From Acinetobacter baumannii (GTDB lineage: Bacteria > Pseudomonadota > Gammaproteobacteria > Pseudomonadales > Moraxellaceae): a stretch of 64,000 nt of DNA. The position numbers and the translations under genes were made by a program. The stretch's first letter is position 1. Each line of letters begins with the position of its first letter. Under the pieces are notes generated by a model. That model did no database searches. It worked only from the letters and a program-made list of their open reading frames with translations, and was not told where the DNA came from. Shown here piece by piece: positions 26,866-35,587 of this stretch. The DNA lies in assembly GCF_009759685.1 (NCBI RefSeq), contig NZ_CP046654.1, positions 3,348,001 through 3,412,000 on the forward strand. The letters are read 5' to 3'.

Positions 26866-27257
26866 GTGTCTAATGTAATTGGTTTCTCCTGAGCTGCGTC
26901 AAATGCAGCTCTTGCCGCATCAATATCCGCAATATGCTGCTGAGCCCATTGGCCTAAAGCAATTACAGGCTCTGTAAGTGAATGGCCCAATGGAGTTAAT
27001 TCATATTCAACATGAGGTGGAACTACAGGATAAACCGTACGTTTAACCAACCCATCTCGTTCTAAACCACGCAAACATAAGGTAAGCATACGCTGCGATA
27101 TTCCATTGATACGTCTCTTTATTTCAGAAAAGCGATGAGGATGTGATGCAAGTGTCATTACAATGAGTATACTCCATTTCTCTCCAACTCTAGCCAACAC
27201 TTGACTGACTCTTTGGCAATCTGAACTCTGGATATCATGAGGTATGGTTACAGTCAT
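26862..27257 (-). CDS. HxlR-family transcriptional regulator
   Basis: A 131-residue winged-helix repressor of the HxlR type: C in DCQRVSQVLARVGEKWSILIV near the N-terminus, the recognition region FSEIKRRINGISQRMLT, and the wing with VPPHVEYELTPLGHSL. HxlR proteins often sense electrophiles, quinones or azo compounds through that N-terminal cysteine. It is divergent from the azoreductase gene, as in several known azoreductase loci, so it probably represses it. Confidence 0.87.
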   Translation of the reverse strand: MTVTIPHDIQSSDCQRVSQVLARVGEKWSILIVMTLASHPHRFSEIKRRINGISQRMLTLCLRGLERDGLVKRTVYPVVPPHVEYELTPLGHSLTEPVIALGQWAQQHIADIDAARAAFDAAQEKPITLDT

Positions 27258-27258
27258 A

Positions 27259-27348
27259 TTACTTGGTTCCCTAAATGTGCCTTCTTGTGCATAAGAATAA
27301 TAGTAGTAACATAATTAGCTCAAGTAACAATTTTATACTGTAGGTATA
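27259..27348. promoter_or_regulatory. Candidate operators between the HxlR and azoreductase genes
   Basis: TATAC-TGTAG-GTATA (27334-27348) is a perfect inverted repeat ending five bases before the azoreductase ATG, covering its ribosome site. TTACTTG (27259-27265) and CAAGTAA (27321-27327) form a wider pair. Either could bind the HxlR protein. Confidence 0.4.
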
Positions 27349-27352
27349 AGCG

Positions 27353-27961
27353 ATGAAACTACTTCAAATTGACACAAGTATTTTAGGTGAGCAGTCTGTT
27401 AGCCGCCAACTCACCTCATCTGTTATTCGTCAGCTCAGCACAGCTTATCCAGATGCAGAAATTATTCATCACGATTTTGCTTTAGAGCCAATTCCTCATT
27501 TGTCTGATGCTGAGTTTTTAGCATGGCAAGGTGTTGAACCTAATAATGAAATAGCGCAACAACGTGTTGCAAGAAACACCCAATATTTGGATGAGTTCTT
27601 ATCGTCAGATATCATTGTAATTGGCGCACCTATGTATAACTTTAGCTTCCCATCACAGTTAAAAGCGTGGCTTGACCGTCTATCTGTTGCTGGTAAAACA
27701 TTCCGTTACACGGAAAACGGTCCTCAAGGTTTAGTAGAAGGGAAACGTGTCATTATTGCTTCTTCGCGTGGTGGTGTGTATTCAGAAGGTTCACCAGCCG
27801 AAGCTTTAGACTATCAAGAAACTTATATCAAAGCGTTTTTCAATTTTATTGGGGTGACTGATATCACTTTTGTGCGCGCCGAAGGAATCGCTTTCGGACC
27901 AGAGGCACGTCAAGCTGCCTTAGATAATGCAGCAGCGCAAATTGCCCAGTTAGCGGGTTAA
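27353..27961 (+). CDS. azoR: FMN-dependent NADH-azoreductase
   Basis: A 202-residue flavodoxin-fold quinone and azo-compound reductase of the AzoR family. It shows the FMN phosphate region (IDTSILGEQSVSRQLT), the cofactor motif GAPMYNFSFPSQLKAWLDR and ASSRGGVYSEGSPAE. It reduces quinones by two electrons and cleaves azo bonds, protecting from electrophile stress. It is divergent from, and probably repressed by, the HxlR gene. Confidence 0.92.
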   Translation: MKLLQIDTSILGEQSVSRQLTSSVIRQLSTAYPDAEIIHHDFALEPIPHLSDAEFLAWQGVEPNNEIAQQRVARNTQYLDEFLSSDIIVIGAPMYNFSFPSQLKAWLDRLSVAGKTFRYTENGPQGLVEGKRVIIASSRGGVYSEGSPAEALDYQETYIKAFFNFIGVTDITFVRAEGIAFGPEARQAALDNAAAQIAQLAG

Positions 27962-27971
27962 AAATATAAAT

Positions 27972-28003
27972 AGCCGAACAGTAAAGGAACTGTTCGGCCT
28001 TAT
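27972..28003. terminator. Terminator after azoR
   Basis: GCCGAACAGT and ACTGTTCGGC form a 10-bp stem with a 6-base loop, between the converging azoR and chrA genes. Confidence 0.82.
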
Positions 28004-28044
28004 TGAGATTATGATTTTAAGAAATTAATTCAATCAGTAAATAA

Positions 28045-29394
28045 CTAAAAGAAAGTGACTGCGAGCCCAACCAGTGCCGAAGCAAAAATGACATACAGCA
28101 CGTTAATGTTAAATCGGAATAAAGCAATAAATGCAGCTACAGTAATGAGGGCCGCGACAATAACAAAATGGCCTGAAAAACCCTGTGGCCATAACACGTG
28201 ATAACTAAAAAATAGTGCTAAATTTAAAATGACACCGACCACAGCCGCGGTAATTGCAGTGAGGGGTGCAGTAAATTTAATTTCGTTATGTGTAGATTCA
28301 ATAATCGGTGCACCCGCAAAAATAAAGACAAATGAAAATAGAAAGGTAAACCAAGTCACAATAACAGCACCGAGTGCTCCAGCAAAAAATAAATGCTCAG
28401 AGCCAAGTAATGAATGATTAACGCCTCCTAAAAAACCAACAAAGGCAACGACCATAATTAGTGGACCGGGTGTAGTTTCACCAAGTGCCAATCCATCAAT
28501 CATTTGTGTAGGTGAAAGCCATCCAAAATGATTGACAGCCCCTTGATAGACATAAGGTAAAACCGCGTAAGCGCCCCCAAACGTAAGCAGCGCAGCTTTA
28601 GTGAAAAACCAAGCCATTTGGGTATAGGAATGATGCCATCCAAAATATGCGCCTAAAGCTAAAATTGGCAATAGCCATAAAGCGATTGCCACAAAAATAA
28701 GTCTGGCTAACCGTGACCAATGGAATTTAGCGTGCTCTGGTGTCGGAGTATCATCATCAATATATGCCGGACCATAATCTTTTTGACTAGCTTTATGCCC
28801 ACCCGCGGAGGAAAATAGTTCTGGGTACTTTTTACTCGCTAAATAGCCAGCAATACCTGCTGATAAAACGATAAGCGGGAAAGGAAGCTTTAAGACAAAA
28901 ATGGCAAAAAACGCTGCAATTGCGACGACCCATAAAAACTTATTTTTAAGCGAACGACTGCCTATGCGGTAAGTTGCATGAAAGACAATTGCAGTGACGG
29001 CAGGCTTTATCCCGTAAAAGATACCTGCAATAACAGGCACATCTCCAAATTTTATATAAACCCAAGATAGTCCAATCAAAATAAATAAAGAGGGCAATAC
29101 AAATAGAATACCTGCAACTAATCCTCCCGCAGTTCTATGCATAAGCCAACCAATGTAGGTTGCTAACTGCTGCGCTTCAGGTCCGGGTAACAACATGCAG
29201 TAGTTCAGTGCATGTAAAAATCTTTTTTCGGATATCCAGCGCTTTTGTTCAACCAGTTCCTGATGCATCACAGCGATTTGTCCAGCTGGCCCCCCAAAGC
29301 TAATAAAACCAAGCTTGAGCCAAAATAAGAAGGCTTGCCAGAAGGTGACTTGTTCCACTGAATCATCAGGGGTATTTAATTGTTTTTGTTGCAT
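28045..29394 (-). CDS. chrA: ChrA-family chromate transporter
   Basis: A 449-residue member of the CHR superfamily with two homologous halves. The first half has FGGPAGQIAVMHQEL and MLLPGPEAQQLATYIG; the second has LTFGGAYAVLPYVYQ and ALGETTPGPLIMVVAFVG. The bidomain length matches proteins that expel chromate using the proton motive force. About ten or more membrane helices. No chromate-responsive chrB is nearby. It is a single gene; the 241 bases to the divergent GntR gene are AT-rich. Confidence 0.87.
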   Translation of the reverse strand: MQQKQLNTPDDSVEQVTFWQAFLFWLKLGFISFGGPAGQIAVMHQELVEQKRWISEKRFLHALNYCMLLPGPEAQQLATYIGWLMHRTAGGLVAGILFVLPSLFILIGLSWVYIKFGDVPVIAGIFYGIKPAVTAIVFHATYRIGSRSLKNKFLWVVAIAAFFAIFVLKLPFPLIVLSAGIAGYLASKKYPELFSSAGGHKASQKDYGPAYIDDDTPTPEHAKFHWSRLARLIFVAIALWLLPILALGAYFGWHHSYTQMAWFFTKAALLTFGGAYAVLPYVYQGAVNHFGWLSPTQMIDGLALGETTPGPLIMVVAFVGFLGGVNHSLLGSEHLFFAGALGAVIVTWFTFLFSFVFIFAGAPIIESTHNEIKFTAPLTAITAAVVGVILNLALFFSYHVLWPQGFSGHFVIVAALITVAAFIALFRFNINVLYVIFASALVGLAVTFF

Positions 29395-29614
29395 ATTATC
29401 CCCTAAAAAATAATATTAATTTTTACGTTTATGGCATAACGGAGTATGTTTTATAGCATAACAAACACAAATGTATTTTTTATGATAACCATTTAACTTT
29501 TATAGATAACTATTTATTAATTTATTGATATTAAATGAAATTATTTTTTTAACTAAAGTTATCGCTTTAAATTATTTCCAAAGCTGAAACATTTTAAACA
29601 TTATTTGCTCAAGT

Positions 29615-29624
29615 TGTTATAACA
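29615..29624. promoter_or_regulatory. Palindrome before the GntR gene
   Basis: TGTTATAACA is a perfect 10-bp palindrome 11 bases before the GTG start of the GntR gene, a plausible autoregulatory operator since HutC-type regulators bind short AT-rich palindromes. Confidence 0.4.
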
Positions 29625-29635
29625 GGTTGTGAGCC

Positions 29636-30379
29636 GTGAGCCAGCTACCCCAAGATCCCAAAAATCACAAGCCTCTTTACGATCAGTTAAGGGAACTCAT
29701 CCTTAACAAAATTGTAAATGGTGAATATGCCGTGTTGAGTCAAATTCCATCTGAAAACGAGTTTGCTGAACAGTTCGGTGTAAGCCGAATCACAGTTCGC
29801 CAAGCACTTAACCAATTACAGTTGGAAGGCTATATTTTTAAGGTGCCAGGTAAAGGGACCTTTGTAAGTAAGCCAAAAACGTTCCAGAACATCTCAAGTT
29901 TGCAAGGTTTTGCAGAAGCAATGTCATCTGCTGGTCACGAAATTTTAAACCGTGTCATATCGGCCGAGCTTAAGCAGATCCCGATGCACGTTGTGCCCAA
30001 ATTAAAGTTACCTGTTAAAGCCAATGTGTATGAAATTCAACGTGTCCGTTTACTCAACCGTCAGCCAGTGTCGTATGAGTTGACTTATTTGCCTGAACAT
30101 ATTGGTTTGAAACTTAAAGAGAAAGCGATTGATTTACGTACAACCGATATTTTCAAGGCATTAGAGCAAGAGTGCGATATTCCTTTAGGACATGCGGATT
30201 TAAGTATTGATGCCACGGTAGCGGATGAAGAATTAGCGGCTTTGTTACAAGTCGAAATCGGAACTCCGGTATTACGGGTCGAACGTTTGACTCATGACGC
30301 AAATGGCCAACCGATTGACTATGAATATCTCTATTTCTCGGGCGATACCTTCCAGTACCGTTTACGTATTCATCGTTAA
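29636..30379 (+). CDS. GntR/HutC-family regulator with UTRA domain
   Basis: A 247-residue repressor-type regulator. An N-terminal GntR winged helix (PLYDQLRELILNKIVNGEY, FAEQFGVSRITVRQALNQL, PGKGTFVSKP) is followed by a UTRA ligand-binding domain (about 85-245). The GTG start has AGG nine bases ahead. It begins 28 bases before the flavoprotein gene, at the head of the AprBA-like/ABC cluster, so it likely controls it in response to the imported substrate or a product. Ligand unknown. Confidence 0.87.
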   Translation: MSQLPQDPKNHKPLYDQLRELILNKIVNGEYAVLSQIPSENEFAEQFGVSRITVRQALNQLQLEGYIFKVPGKGTFVSKPKTFQNISSLQGFAEAMSSAGHEILNRVISAELKQIPMHVVPKLKLPVKANVYEIQRVRLLNRQPVSYELTYLPEHIGLKLKEKAIDLRTTDIFKALEQECDIPLGHADLSIDATVADEELAALLQVEIGTPVLRVERLTHDANGQPIDYEYLYFSGDTFQYRLRIHR

Positions 30380-30407
30380 TAACTCAAATAAAAATAGGGA
30401 ATATTCA

Positions 30408-32141
30408 ATGGAAACTAAATATCTTGAGTTTGATATTGTGGTGATTGGTGGTGGAACTGCTGGGCCAATGGCTGCGATTAAAGCCAAACAAGAAAACCCG
30501 AATTTAAAAGTCTTGCTCATTGAAAAAGCGAATGTAAAACGTAGTGGGGCGATTTCAATGGGAATGGATGGACTGAATAATGCTGTCATTCCGGGCTACG
30601 CAACACCTGAGCAGTACACCAAAGAAATTACGATTGCCAATGATGGGGTAGTTAACCAAACCACTGTATATGCATATGCGAAGCATAGTTTCAAAACCAT
30701 TCAACAGCTCGATCAATGGGGTATTAAGTTTGAAAAAGATGAGACAGGCGAATTTGCAGTAAAAAAAGTACATCACATGGGTGCATATGTTTTACCAATG
30801 CCCGAAGGTCATGATGTTAAAAAAGTTTTATATCGTCAGTTAAAGCGTGCTCAAGTCAAAATTAATAATCGCATTGTCACTACAAAGCTTTTAAAAAATG
30901 AACAAGGTGCAATCAATGGTGTACTCGGTTTTGATTGTCGTAGTGGTGACTTTTATGTCATTAAAACGAAAGCTGCCATTTTATGTTGTGGTGCCGCAGG
31001 GCGTTTAGGTTTGCCAGCTTCCGGCTATTTAATGGGCACTTATGAAAACCCAACCAATGCAGGTGACGGCTATGCAATGGCATACCATGCAGGTGCTGAG
31101 CTTGCTAACTTAGAATGCTTCCAGATTAATCCATTGATTAAAGACTATAACGGTCCGGCTTGTGCCTATGTGACTGGTCCTTTAGGAGGTTATACCGCTA
31201 ACAGTAAAGGTGAACGTTTCATTGAATGTGACTACTGGAGTGGTCAAATGATGTGGGAGTTTTACCAAGAACTGGAAAGTGGTAATGGTCCTGTTTATTT
31301 AAAAGTAGATCATCTGGCCGAAGAAACCATTCAAACCATCGAAGAAATCTTGCATACCAATGAGCGCCCAAGCCGTGGACGTTTTCATGAGGGCCGAGGA
31401 ACCAATTACCGTCAAGATATGGTGGAAATGCATATTTCAGAAATTGGTTTCTGTAGCGGGCACAGCGCTTCTGGCGTATGGGTCAATGAAAAAGCTGAGA
31501 CTTCAGTTAAAGGATTATACAGTGCTGGCGATATGGCGGCTGTACCTCATAACTATATGCTTGGTGCATTTACCTACGGATGGTTTGCGGGTGTAAATGC
31601 CGCGCAATATGTGAATGCAATTGAAGATAGCGAATTAAACCAAAGTGAAATAGAAGCAGAAAAAGCTCGAATATTTGCGCCACTGGATTGCTCAGAAGGT
31701 TTACCTCCAGAACAAGTGGAATATAAGCTGCGCCGTTTTGTAAATGACTATTTGCAACCGCCTAAAACTCGCCAAAAAATGGAAATTGGGCTCAAGCGTT
31801 TTGAAGAAATTAAACAGGATATTAAGCGAATTTCTGCAAGAAACCCACATGAGCTGATGCGTGCCACTGAAGTTTCTTTTATTCGAGACTGTGCTGAAAT
31901 GGCAGCAAGAGCTTCACTGTTTAGAGAAGAAAGCCGCTGGGGACTGTACCACTATAGAGCAGATTTCCCTCAAAAAAATAACTCGGATTGGTTCTGTCAC
32001 GCGCATTTGAAAAAAGATGAACACGGCAACATGGTCAGTTTCAAAAAGCCAATCGAGCCTTATGTGGTTCCGATTAATCAAGATGAAGCTGTGTCGTATG
32101 ACCGTTTACGCATTCAAAAAGATGTTGCTCTAGCAGACTAA
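30408..32141 (+). CDS. AprA-like FAD flavoprotein (fumarate reductase / APS reductase alpha family)
   Basis: A 577-residue flavoprotein. I start it at the ATG at 30408 (METKYLEFDIVVIGGG); the longer frame runs into the GntR gene. It has the FAD site IVVIGGGTAGPMAAIKA, RSGAISMGMDGLNNA, the second FAD segment in GLYSAGDMAAVPHNYM and the helical C-terminal domain of succinate dehydrogenase-type flavoproteins. The MGMDGLNNA region and pairing with an AprB-like ferredoxin 20 bases downstream favour the adenylylsulfate reductase alpha branch over fumarate reductase. No sat or dsr genes are present, so sulfate respiration is excluded. The substrate is unknown. Confidence 0.78.
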   Translation: METKYLEFDIVVIGGGTAGPMAAIKAKQENPNLKVLLIEKANVKRSGAISMGMDGLNNAVIPGYATPEQYTKEITIANDGVVNQTTVYAYAKHSFKTIQQLDQWGIKFEKDETGEFAVKKVHHMGAYVLPMPEGHDVKKVLYRQLKRAQVKINNRIVTTKLLKNEQGAINGVLGFDCRSGDFYVIKTKAAILCCGAAGRLGLPASGYLMGTYENPTNAGDGYAMAYHAGAELANLECFQINPLIKDYNGPACAYVTGPLGGYTANSKGERFIECDYWSGQMMWEFYQELESGNGPVYLKVDHLAEETIQTIEEILHTNERPSRGRFHEGRGTNYRQDMVEMHISEIGFCSGHSASGVWVNEKAETSVKGLYSAGDMAAVPHNYMLGAFTYGWFAGVNAAQYVNAIEDSELNQSEIEAEKARIFAPLDCSEGLPPEQVEYKLRRFVNDYLQPPKTRQKMEIGLKRFEEIKQDIKRISARNPHELMRATEVSFIRDCAEMAARASLFREESRWGLYHYRADFPQKNNSDWFCHAHLKKDEHGNMVSFKKPIEPYVVPINQDEAVSYDRLRIQKDVALAD

Positions 32142-32161
32142 ATAAATCTGGAATTCAAATC

Positions 32162-32407
32162 ATGGCTTTTATTTTTAAAGAAGTACAGCACCGTACTGTC
32201 GCACCCGTCATTATCGATGAAGATAAATGTATTGCTGATAAAGGATGCACTGTCTGTGTAGATGTTTGTCCAATGGACTTATTGGCAATCGATCCAACAA
32301 CTCAAAAAGCTTTCATGCAGTTTGATGAATGTTGGTACTGCATGCCTTGTGAAAAGGACTGCCCAACAGATGCAGTCAAAGTAAATATCCCATACCTACT
32401 CAAATAA
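32162..32407 (+). CDS. AprB-like 2[4Fe-4S] ferredoxin subunit
   Basis: An 81-residue ferredoxin carrying two cluster motifs: CIADKGCTVCVDVCPMD and CWYCMPCEKDCPTDA. The Cys pattern and the tryptophan/tyrosine next to the second motif are those of the adenylylsulfate reductase beta subunit, but the long AprB C-terminal tail that wraps the alpha subunit is absent. Presumed electron partner of the flavoprotein encoded 20 bases upstream. The ABC binding-protein gene follows 19 bases later in the same operon. Confidence 0.82.
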   Translation: MAFIFKEVQHRTVAPVIIDEDKCIADKGCTVCVDVCPMDLLAIDPTTQKAFMQFDECWYCMPCEKDCPTDAVKVNIPYLLK

Positions 32408-32426
32408 TTAATTTGGAATACTCAAC

Positions 32427-33857
32427 ATGAGACAAAATAAATTGATCAATAAAAAACTATTACTCAGTAGCTTAATTGGTGCCATGGTACTTGGCACTTT
32501 GGGGTGCGGCAGTAAAACAGAAACTGTTCGTGTAGCGATTGGTACACAAGACACGACCATTAACTGTGCAACAGGTGGGCTGCTGATTCGTGAATTGAAT
32601 TTATTACCCAAATATTTGCCTAAAGATGGTAAATACAGACACGTTAAATATGACATTCAATGGAAAAACTTTACCTCTGGTGCACCACTTACCAGTGAAA
32701 TGGTGGCTGGACGTCTAGATTTGGGAGCAATGGCAGACTTTCCTGCTGTTAATAATTTAGCAGCATTTAAAAAAGCTGGAAAAGAAAGCATATTTTTAGC
32801 ACCGTTATCAGGCAGTATTAATGGTAGCGGTAATGCGATTGTTGTTCCAATTGATTCAAAAGTCACTTCACTTAAAGAGCTAAAGGGGCAGACTATTTCT
32901 GTAGCTTTTGCCTCAACTGCTCATGGACTTTTGCTACGAGCAATTCAAGCTGAAGGTTGGCAACTTGATAAAGATATTAAAGTGATAGCTCAGGCACCAG
33001 AAGTGGCGGGACCTGCATTAAAAAGTCATAAGATCGCTGCGCATGCTGACTTCGTACCATTTGGAGAGTTATTTGCTTACCAAGGTTTTGCCAAAAAAAT
33101 CTATGATGGTTCACAAGCAAAATCACCGACATTTCATGGTTCGCTTGCCAGCAAGGATTATGCACAGCAGCATCCCGAAGTCATAAAAGCTTATTTACAA
33201 GCAACTATTGAAGCGAATCGTCTGATTCAGGAACAACCAGAAAAATATAGTGAACTTATTGCTGAAAAAACAGGTATTCCTGCCGAAGTTGTTTATCTAT
33301 TTCATGGCCCTTTAGGTCTGCAAACTCGTGACTTAACGTGGAAACCTGAATATCGAAAAGCGACTCAAATTGCGATAGATACCTTAAAAGTTTTAGGCAA
33401 AAACGACGGTACGCTTGATGTAAATAAATTTATTGATGATCAATACATTAAGGATGCATTTCAGGCATCTGGACTTAATTACAGCCAGCAACTTGCTGAC
33501 TATGCAAAATCACCTTTGGTTGCCAATGATGCTTTAACGGGCCAACCCATCAAGACATTTGATCGGGTAACTCAAATTTGGGTAAAGGGTGAAGAAAAAG
33601 TTCGTAGCTATGAAACGCCTGAGCATGCTTTTTCTGATTTAAAGAAAATACAAGCCGATGGAAAAAAGGTGCGTGTGGTTTATAGCCAAGATCATCAGTC
33701 CGACATTAAGTTACTTGCCAATTTGGCATGGTATGCCACAGACAAAACAGGACAAATTCAGGCTTTTTTATTAAAAGATGATGCTGAAAAATGGGCTAAA
33801 CAACAGGGCGGAAAAGTATATGACTTTAAAGCTATTCAGCTTGTAACACAGAGCTGA
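32427..33857 (+). CDS. ABC transporter substrate-binding lipoprotein with NosL-like C-terminal extension
   Basis: A 476-residue binding protein of the NitT/TauT/SsuA type. The signal ends in MVLGTLGC, a poor lipobox but with a cysteine at the right place. About 35-350 is the type-2 periplasmic-binding domain (RVAIGTQDTTINCATGG; MVAGRLDLGAMADFP). SsuA/TauA proteins are near 320 residues; the extra about 120 here end with a segment (FLLKDDAEKWAKQQGGKVYDF) that resembles the C-terminal pattern of NosL copper-binding proteins. It is followed by permease and ATPase genes. Substrate unknown; the family handles sulfonates, nitrate and thiamine precursors. Confidence 0.8.
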   Translation: MRQNKLINKKLLLSSLIGAMVLGTLGCGSKTETVRVAIGTQDTTINCATGGLLIRELNLLPKYLPKDGKYRHVKYDIQWKNFTSGAPLTSEMVAGRLDLGAMADFPAVNNLAAFKKAGKESIFLAPLSGSINGSGNAIVVPIDSKVTSLKELKGQTISVAFASTAHGLLLRAIQAEGWQLDKDIKVIAQAPEVAGPALKSHKIAAHADFVPFGELFAYQGFAKKIYDGSQAKSPTFHGSLASKDYAQQHPEVIKAYLQATIEANRLIQEQPEKYSELIAEKTGIPAEVVYLFHGPLGLQTRDLTWKPEYRKATQIAIDTLKVLGKNDGTLDVNKFIDDQYIKDAFQASGLNYSQQLADYAKSPLVANDALTGQPIKTFDRVTQIWVKGEEKVRSYETPEHAFSDLKKIQADGKKVRVVYSQDHQSDIKLLANLAWYATDKTGQIQAFLLKDDAEKWAKQQGGKVYDFKAIQLVTQS

Positions 33858-33891
33858 TGTGTTGTCTTACCTAATGAGCAGGAGGTGACAA

Positions 33892-34746
33892 ATGAGTAGT
33901 TTAGCCCAGACAAAACCTAATAACCAAAGTACATTTTTGACTAAATTTTTTCAGCAGTTGAGATCATATCCGGCGCGTTTAAAAAGCTACGTGATTGCTT
34001 TTACATCCATAGCTTTTTGGATAGTCATTTGGCAAGGACTTGCTCAGTTTAAAGTAAATTTAGGCTTTGTGAACTTTGGCAATGTACCAACACCTTTAGA
34101 TGTCATTCATGCGCTATGGGCTTTTTTTCAACTCAGCGCTGCATTTGAACATGTTGAATCTAGTGTGTTTCGTGTAGTGATTGGTTTTGTGCTTGCGGCT
34201 CTAATTGGTGTAGGTATTGGTTTGTTGGCAGGACGTTACCAAAAACTGGCTGCCTTTCTAATGCCACCATTAGAAGTATTACGTCCAATACCAGCAGTTG
34301 CATGGATTCCTTTAGCAATTCTAATTTTTCCCTCATCAGAAGCTTCCATGATTTTTATTACGTTCATTGGGGCTTTATTTCCAATTTTATTAAACACGGT
34401 ACATGGGGTTGGTGCAGTTGACCCAAGGCTCGTTGCATCTGCAAAAAGTTTAGGTGCTTCTGATCTTGCCATTATTCATGAAGTCATTATTCCGGGGGCA
34501 TTACCGAATATTATTACTGGTTTATCCATTGGAATGGGTACTTGCTGGTTCTGTTTAGTGACTGCCGAAATGATTTCGGGGCAACATGGAATTGGTTACT
34601 TCACATGGGAATCTTTCACCTTGCAAAACTATAGCAATATCGTGGTTGGCATGGTGCTGATCGGAGCGTTAGGTATGTTTAGCAGTACATTGGTGCGTGT
34701 GATTGGAAACCGATTTACTCCATGGTATCAACTAAGGAAGTCTTAA
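33892..34746 (+). CDS. ABC transporter permease, SsuC/TauC type
   Basis: A 284-residue inner-membrane permease with about six helices after a short cytoplasmic head. It has the ATPase-contact EAA loop (VASAKSLGASDLAIIHEVIIPGALP) and the family signature VLRPIPAVAWIPLAILIF, seen in sulfonate, taurine and nitrate permeases. GGAGG precedes the ATG. It ends one base before the ATPase gene, so the transporter genes are translationally coupled. Confidence 0.9.
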   Translation: MSSLAQTKPNNQSTFLTKFFQQLRSYPARLKSYVIAFTSIAFWIVIWQGLAQFKVNLGFVNFGNVPTPLDVIHALWAFFQLSAAFEHVESSVFRVVIGFVLAALIGVGIGLLAGRYQKLAAFLMPPLEVLRPIPAVAWIPLAILIFPSSEASMIFITFIGALFPILLNTVHGVGAVDPRLVASAKSLGASDLAIIHEVIIPGALPNIITGLSIGMGTCWFCLVTAEMISGQHGIGYFTWESFTLQNYSNIVVGMVLIGALGMFSSTLVRVIGNRFTPWYQLRKS

Positions 34747-34747
34747 A

Positions 34748-35587
34748 ATGTCAATTACACAAGGCCATGTAAGTATTCAAAATCTATCTCTACATTTAGG
34801 GCAAACTAAAAATCGTTTTCAGGCATTAGATCGAGTTAACTTCGAAATACAACCGGGCGAGTTTATATGTCTACTTGGCCCGTCGGGTTGCGGTAAATCA
34901 ACATTATTAGGTGCATTGGCAGGGCACTTACCAATTAGTTCTGGGTCTTTAAAGGTCGATGATGAATCGATATTTGAACCGCATCCAGACAGAGGTTTGG
35001 TGTTCCAGCAACATACCTTATTTCCATGGAAAAGCGTGCTTGAAAATATTGCTTTTGGTTTGAAAATGAAGGGCATTGCTAAGCAAAAGCGTATTGAACA
35101 AGCTCAGAAAATGATTGATCTGGTCGGACTTAAAGGCTTTGAACATAAATTTCCAGCCGAACTTTCTGGTGGTATGCAGCAACGGGTTGAAATTGCGAGA
35201 GTACTGATTAATCAACCTCGCATTTTATTAATGGATGAGCCTTTTGGTGCCTTAGATGCTCAAACTCGTTTAAAAATGCAAATGCTATTACTCGAAATTT
35301 GGCAAGAAATCCAAACGTCGGTTTTATTTATTACCCACGATATTGATGAGGCACTTTTTTTAGCCGATCGAGTGTTGATTATGAGCCATCGCCCAGGACG
35401 AATTATTGAAGAAATTCCACTTAAGTTTGAATGTCCACGAGATGTTGAGCTTGTAACAAGTAGTGAATTTACAGCCATTAAAAAACATTGCATCCAGACT
35501 TTAAAAGAAGCCACTCAACAAGAAGAGTTAAGACGTTTAAATCCATTAGGGCTTGGAAAGAAATCACAAATTAAGGAATACGAATGA
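34748..35587 (+). CDS. ABC transporter ATP-binding protein, SsuB/TauB type
   Basis: A 279-residue ATPase: Walker A GPSGCGKSTLLGALAG, Q-loop VFQQHTLFPW, signature LSGGMQQRVEIARVL, Walker B ILLMDEPFGALD and the switch histidine in FITHDIDEAL. All catalytic residues are present. The C-terminal about 50 residues after HRPGRIIEEIP are charged. It overlaps the HEAT-repeat gene by four bases (ATGA). Confidence 0.92.
   Translation: MSITQGHVSIQNLSLHLGQTKNRFQALDRVNFEIQPGEFICLLGPSGCGKSTLLGALAGHLPISSGSLKVDDESIFEPHPDRGLVFQQHTLFPWKSVLENIAFGLKMKGIAKQKRIEQAQKMIDLVGLKGFEHKFPAELSGGMQQRVEIARVLINQPRILLMDEPFGALDAQTRLKMQMLLLEIWQEIQTSVLFITHDIDEALFLADRVLIMSHRPGRIIEEIPLKFECPRDVELVTSSEFTAIKKHCIQTLKEATQQEELRRLNPLGLGKKSQIKEYE

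Noticed and set aside
30408..32407. Dissimilatory adenylylsulfate reductase for sulfate respiration
   Set aside because: The two subunits resemble AprBA, but sat, dsr and qmo genes are absent, the ferredoxin lacks the AprB tail and the surrounding genes are for uptake.
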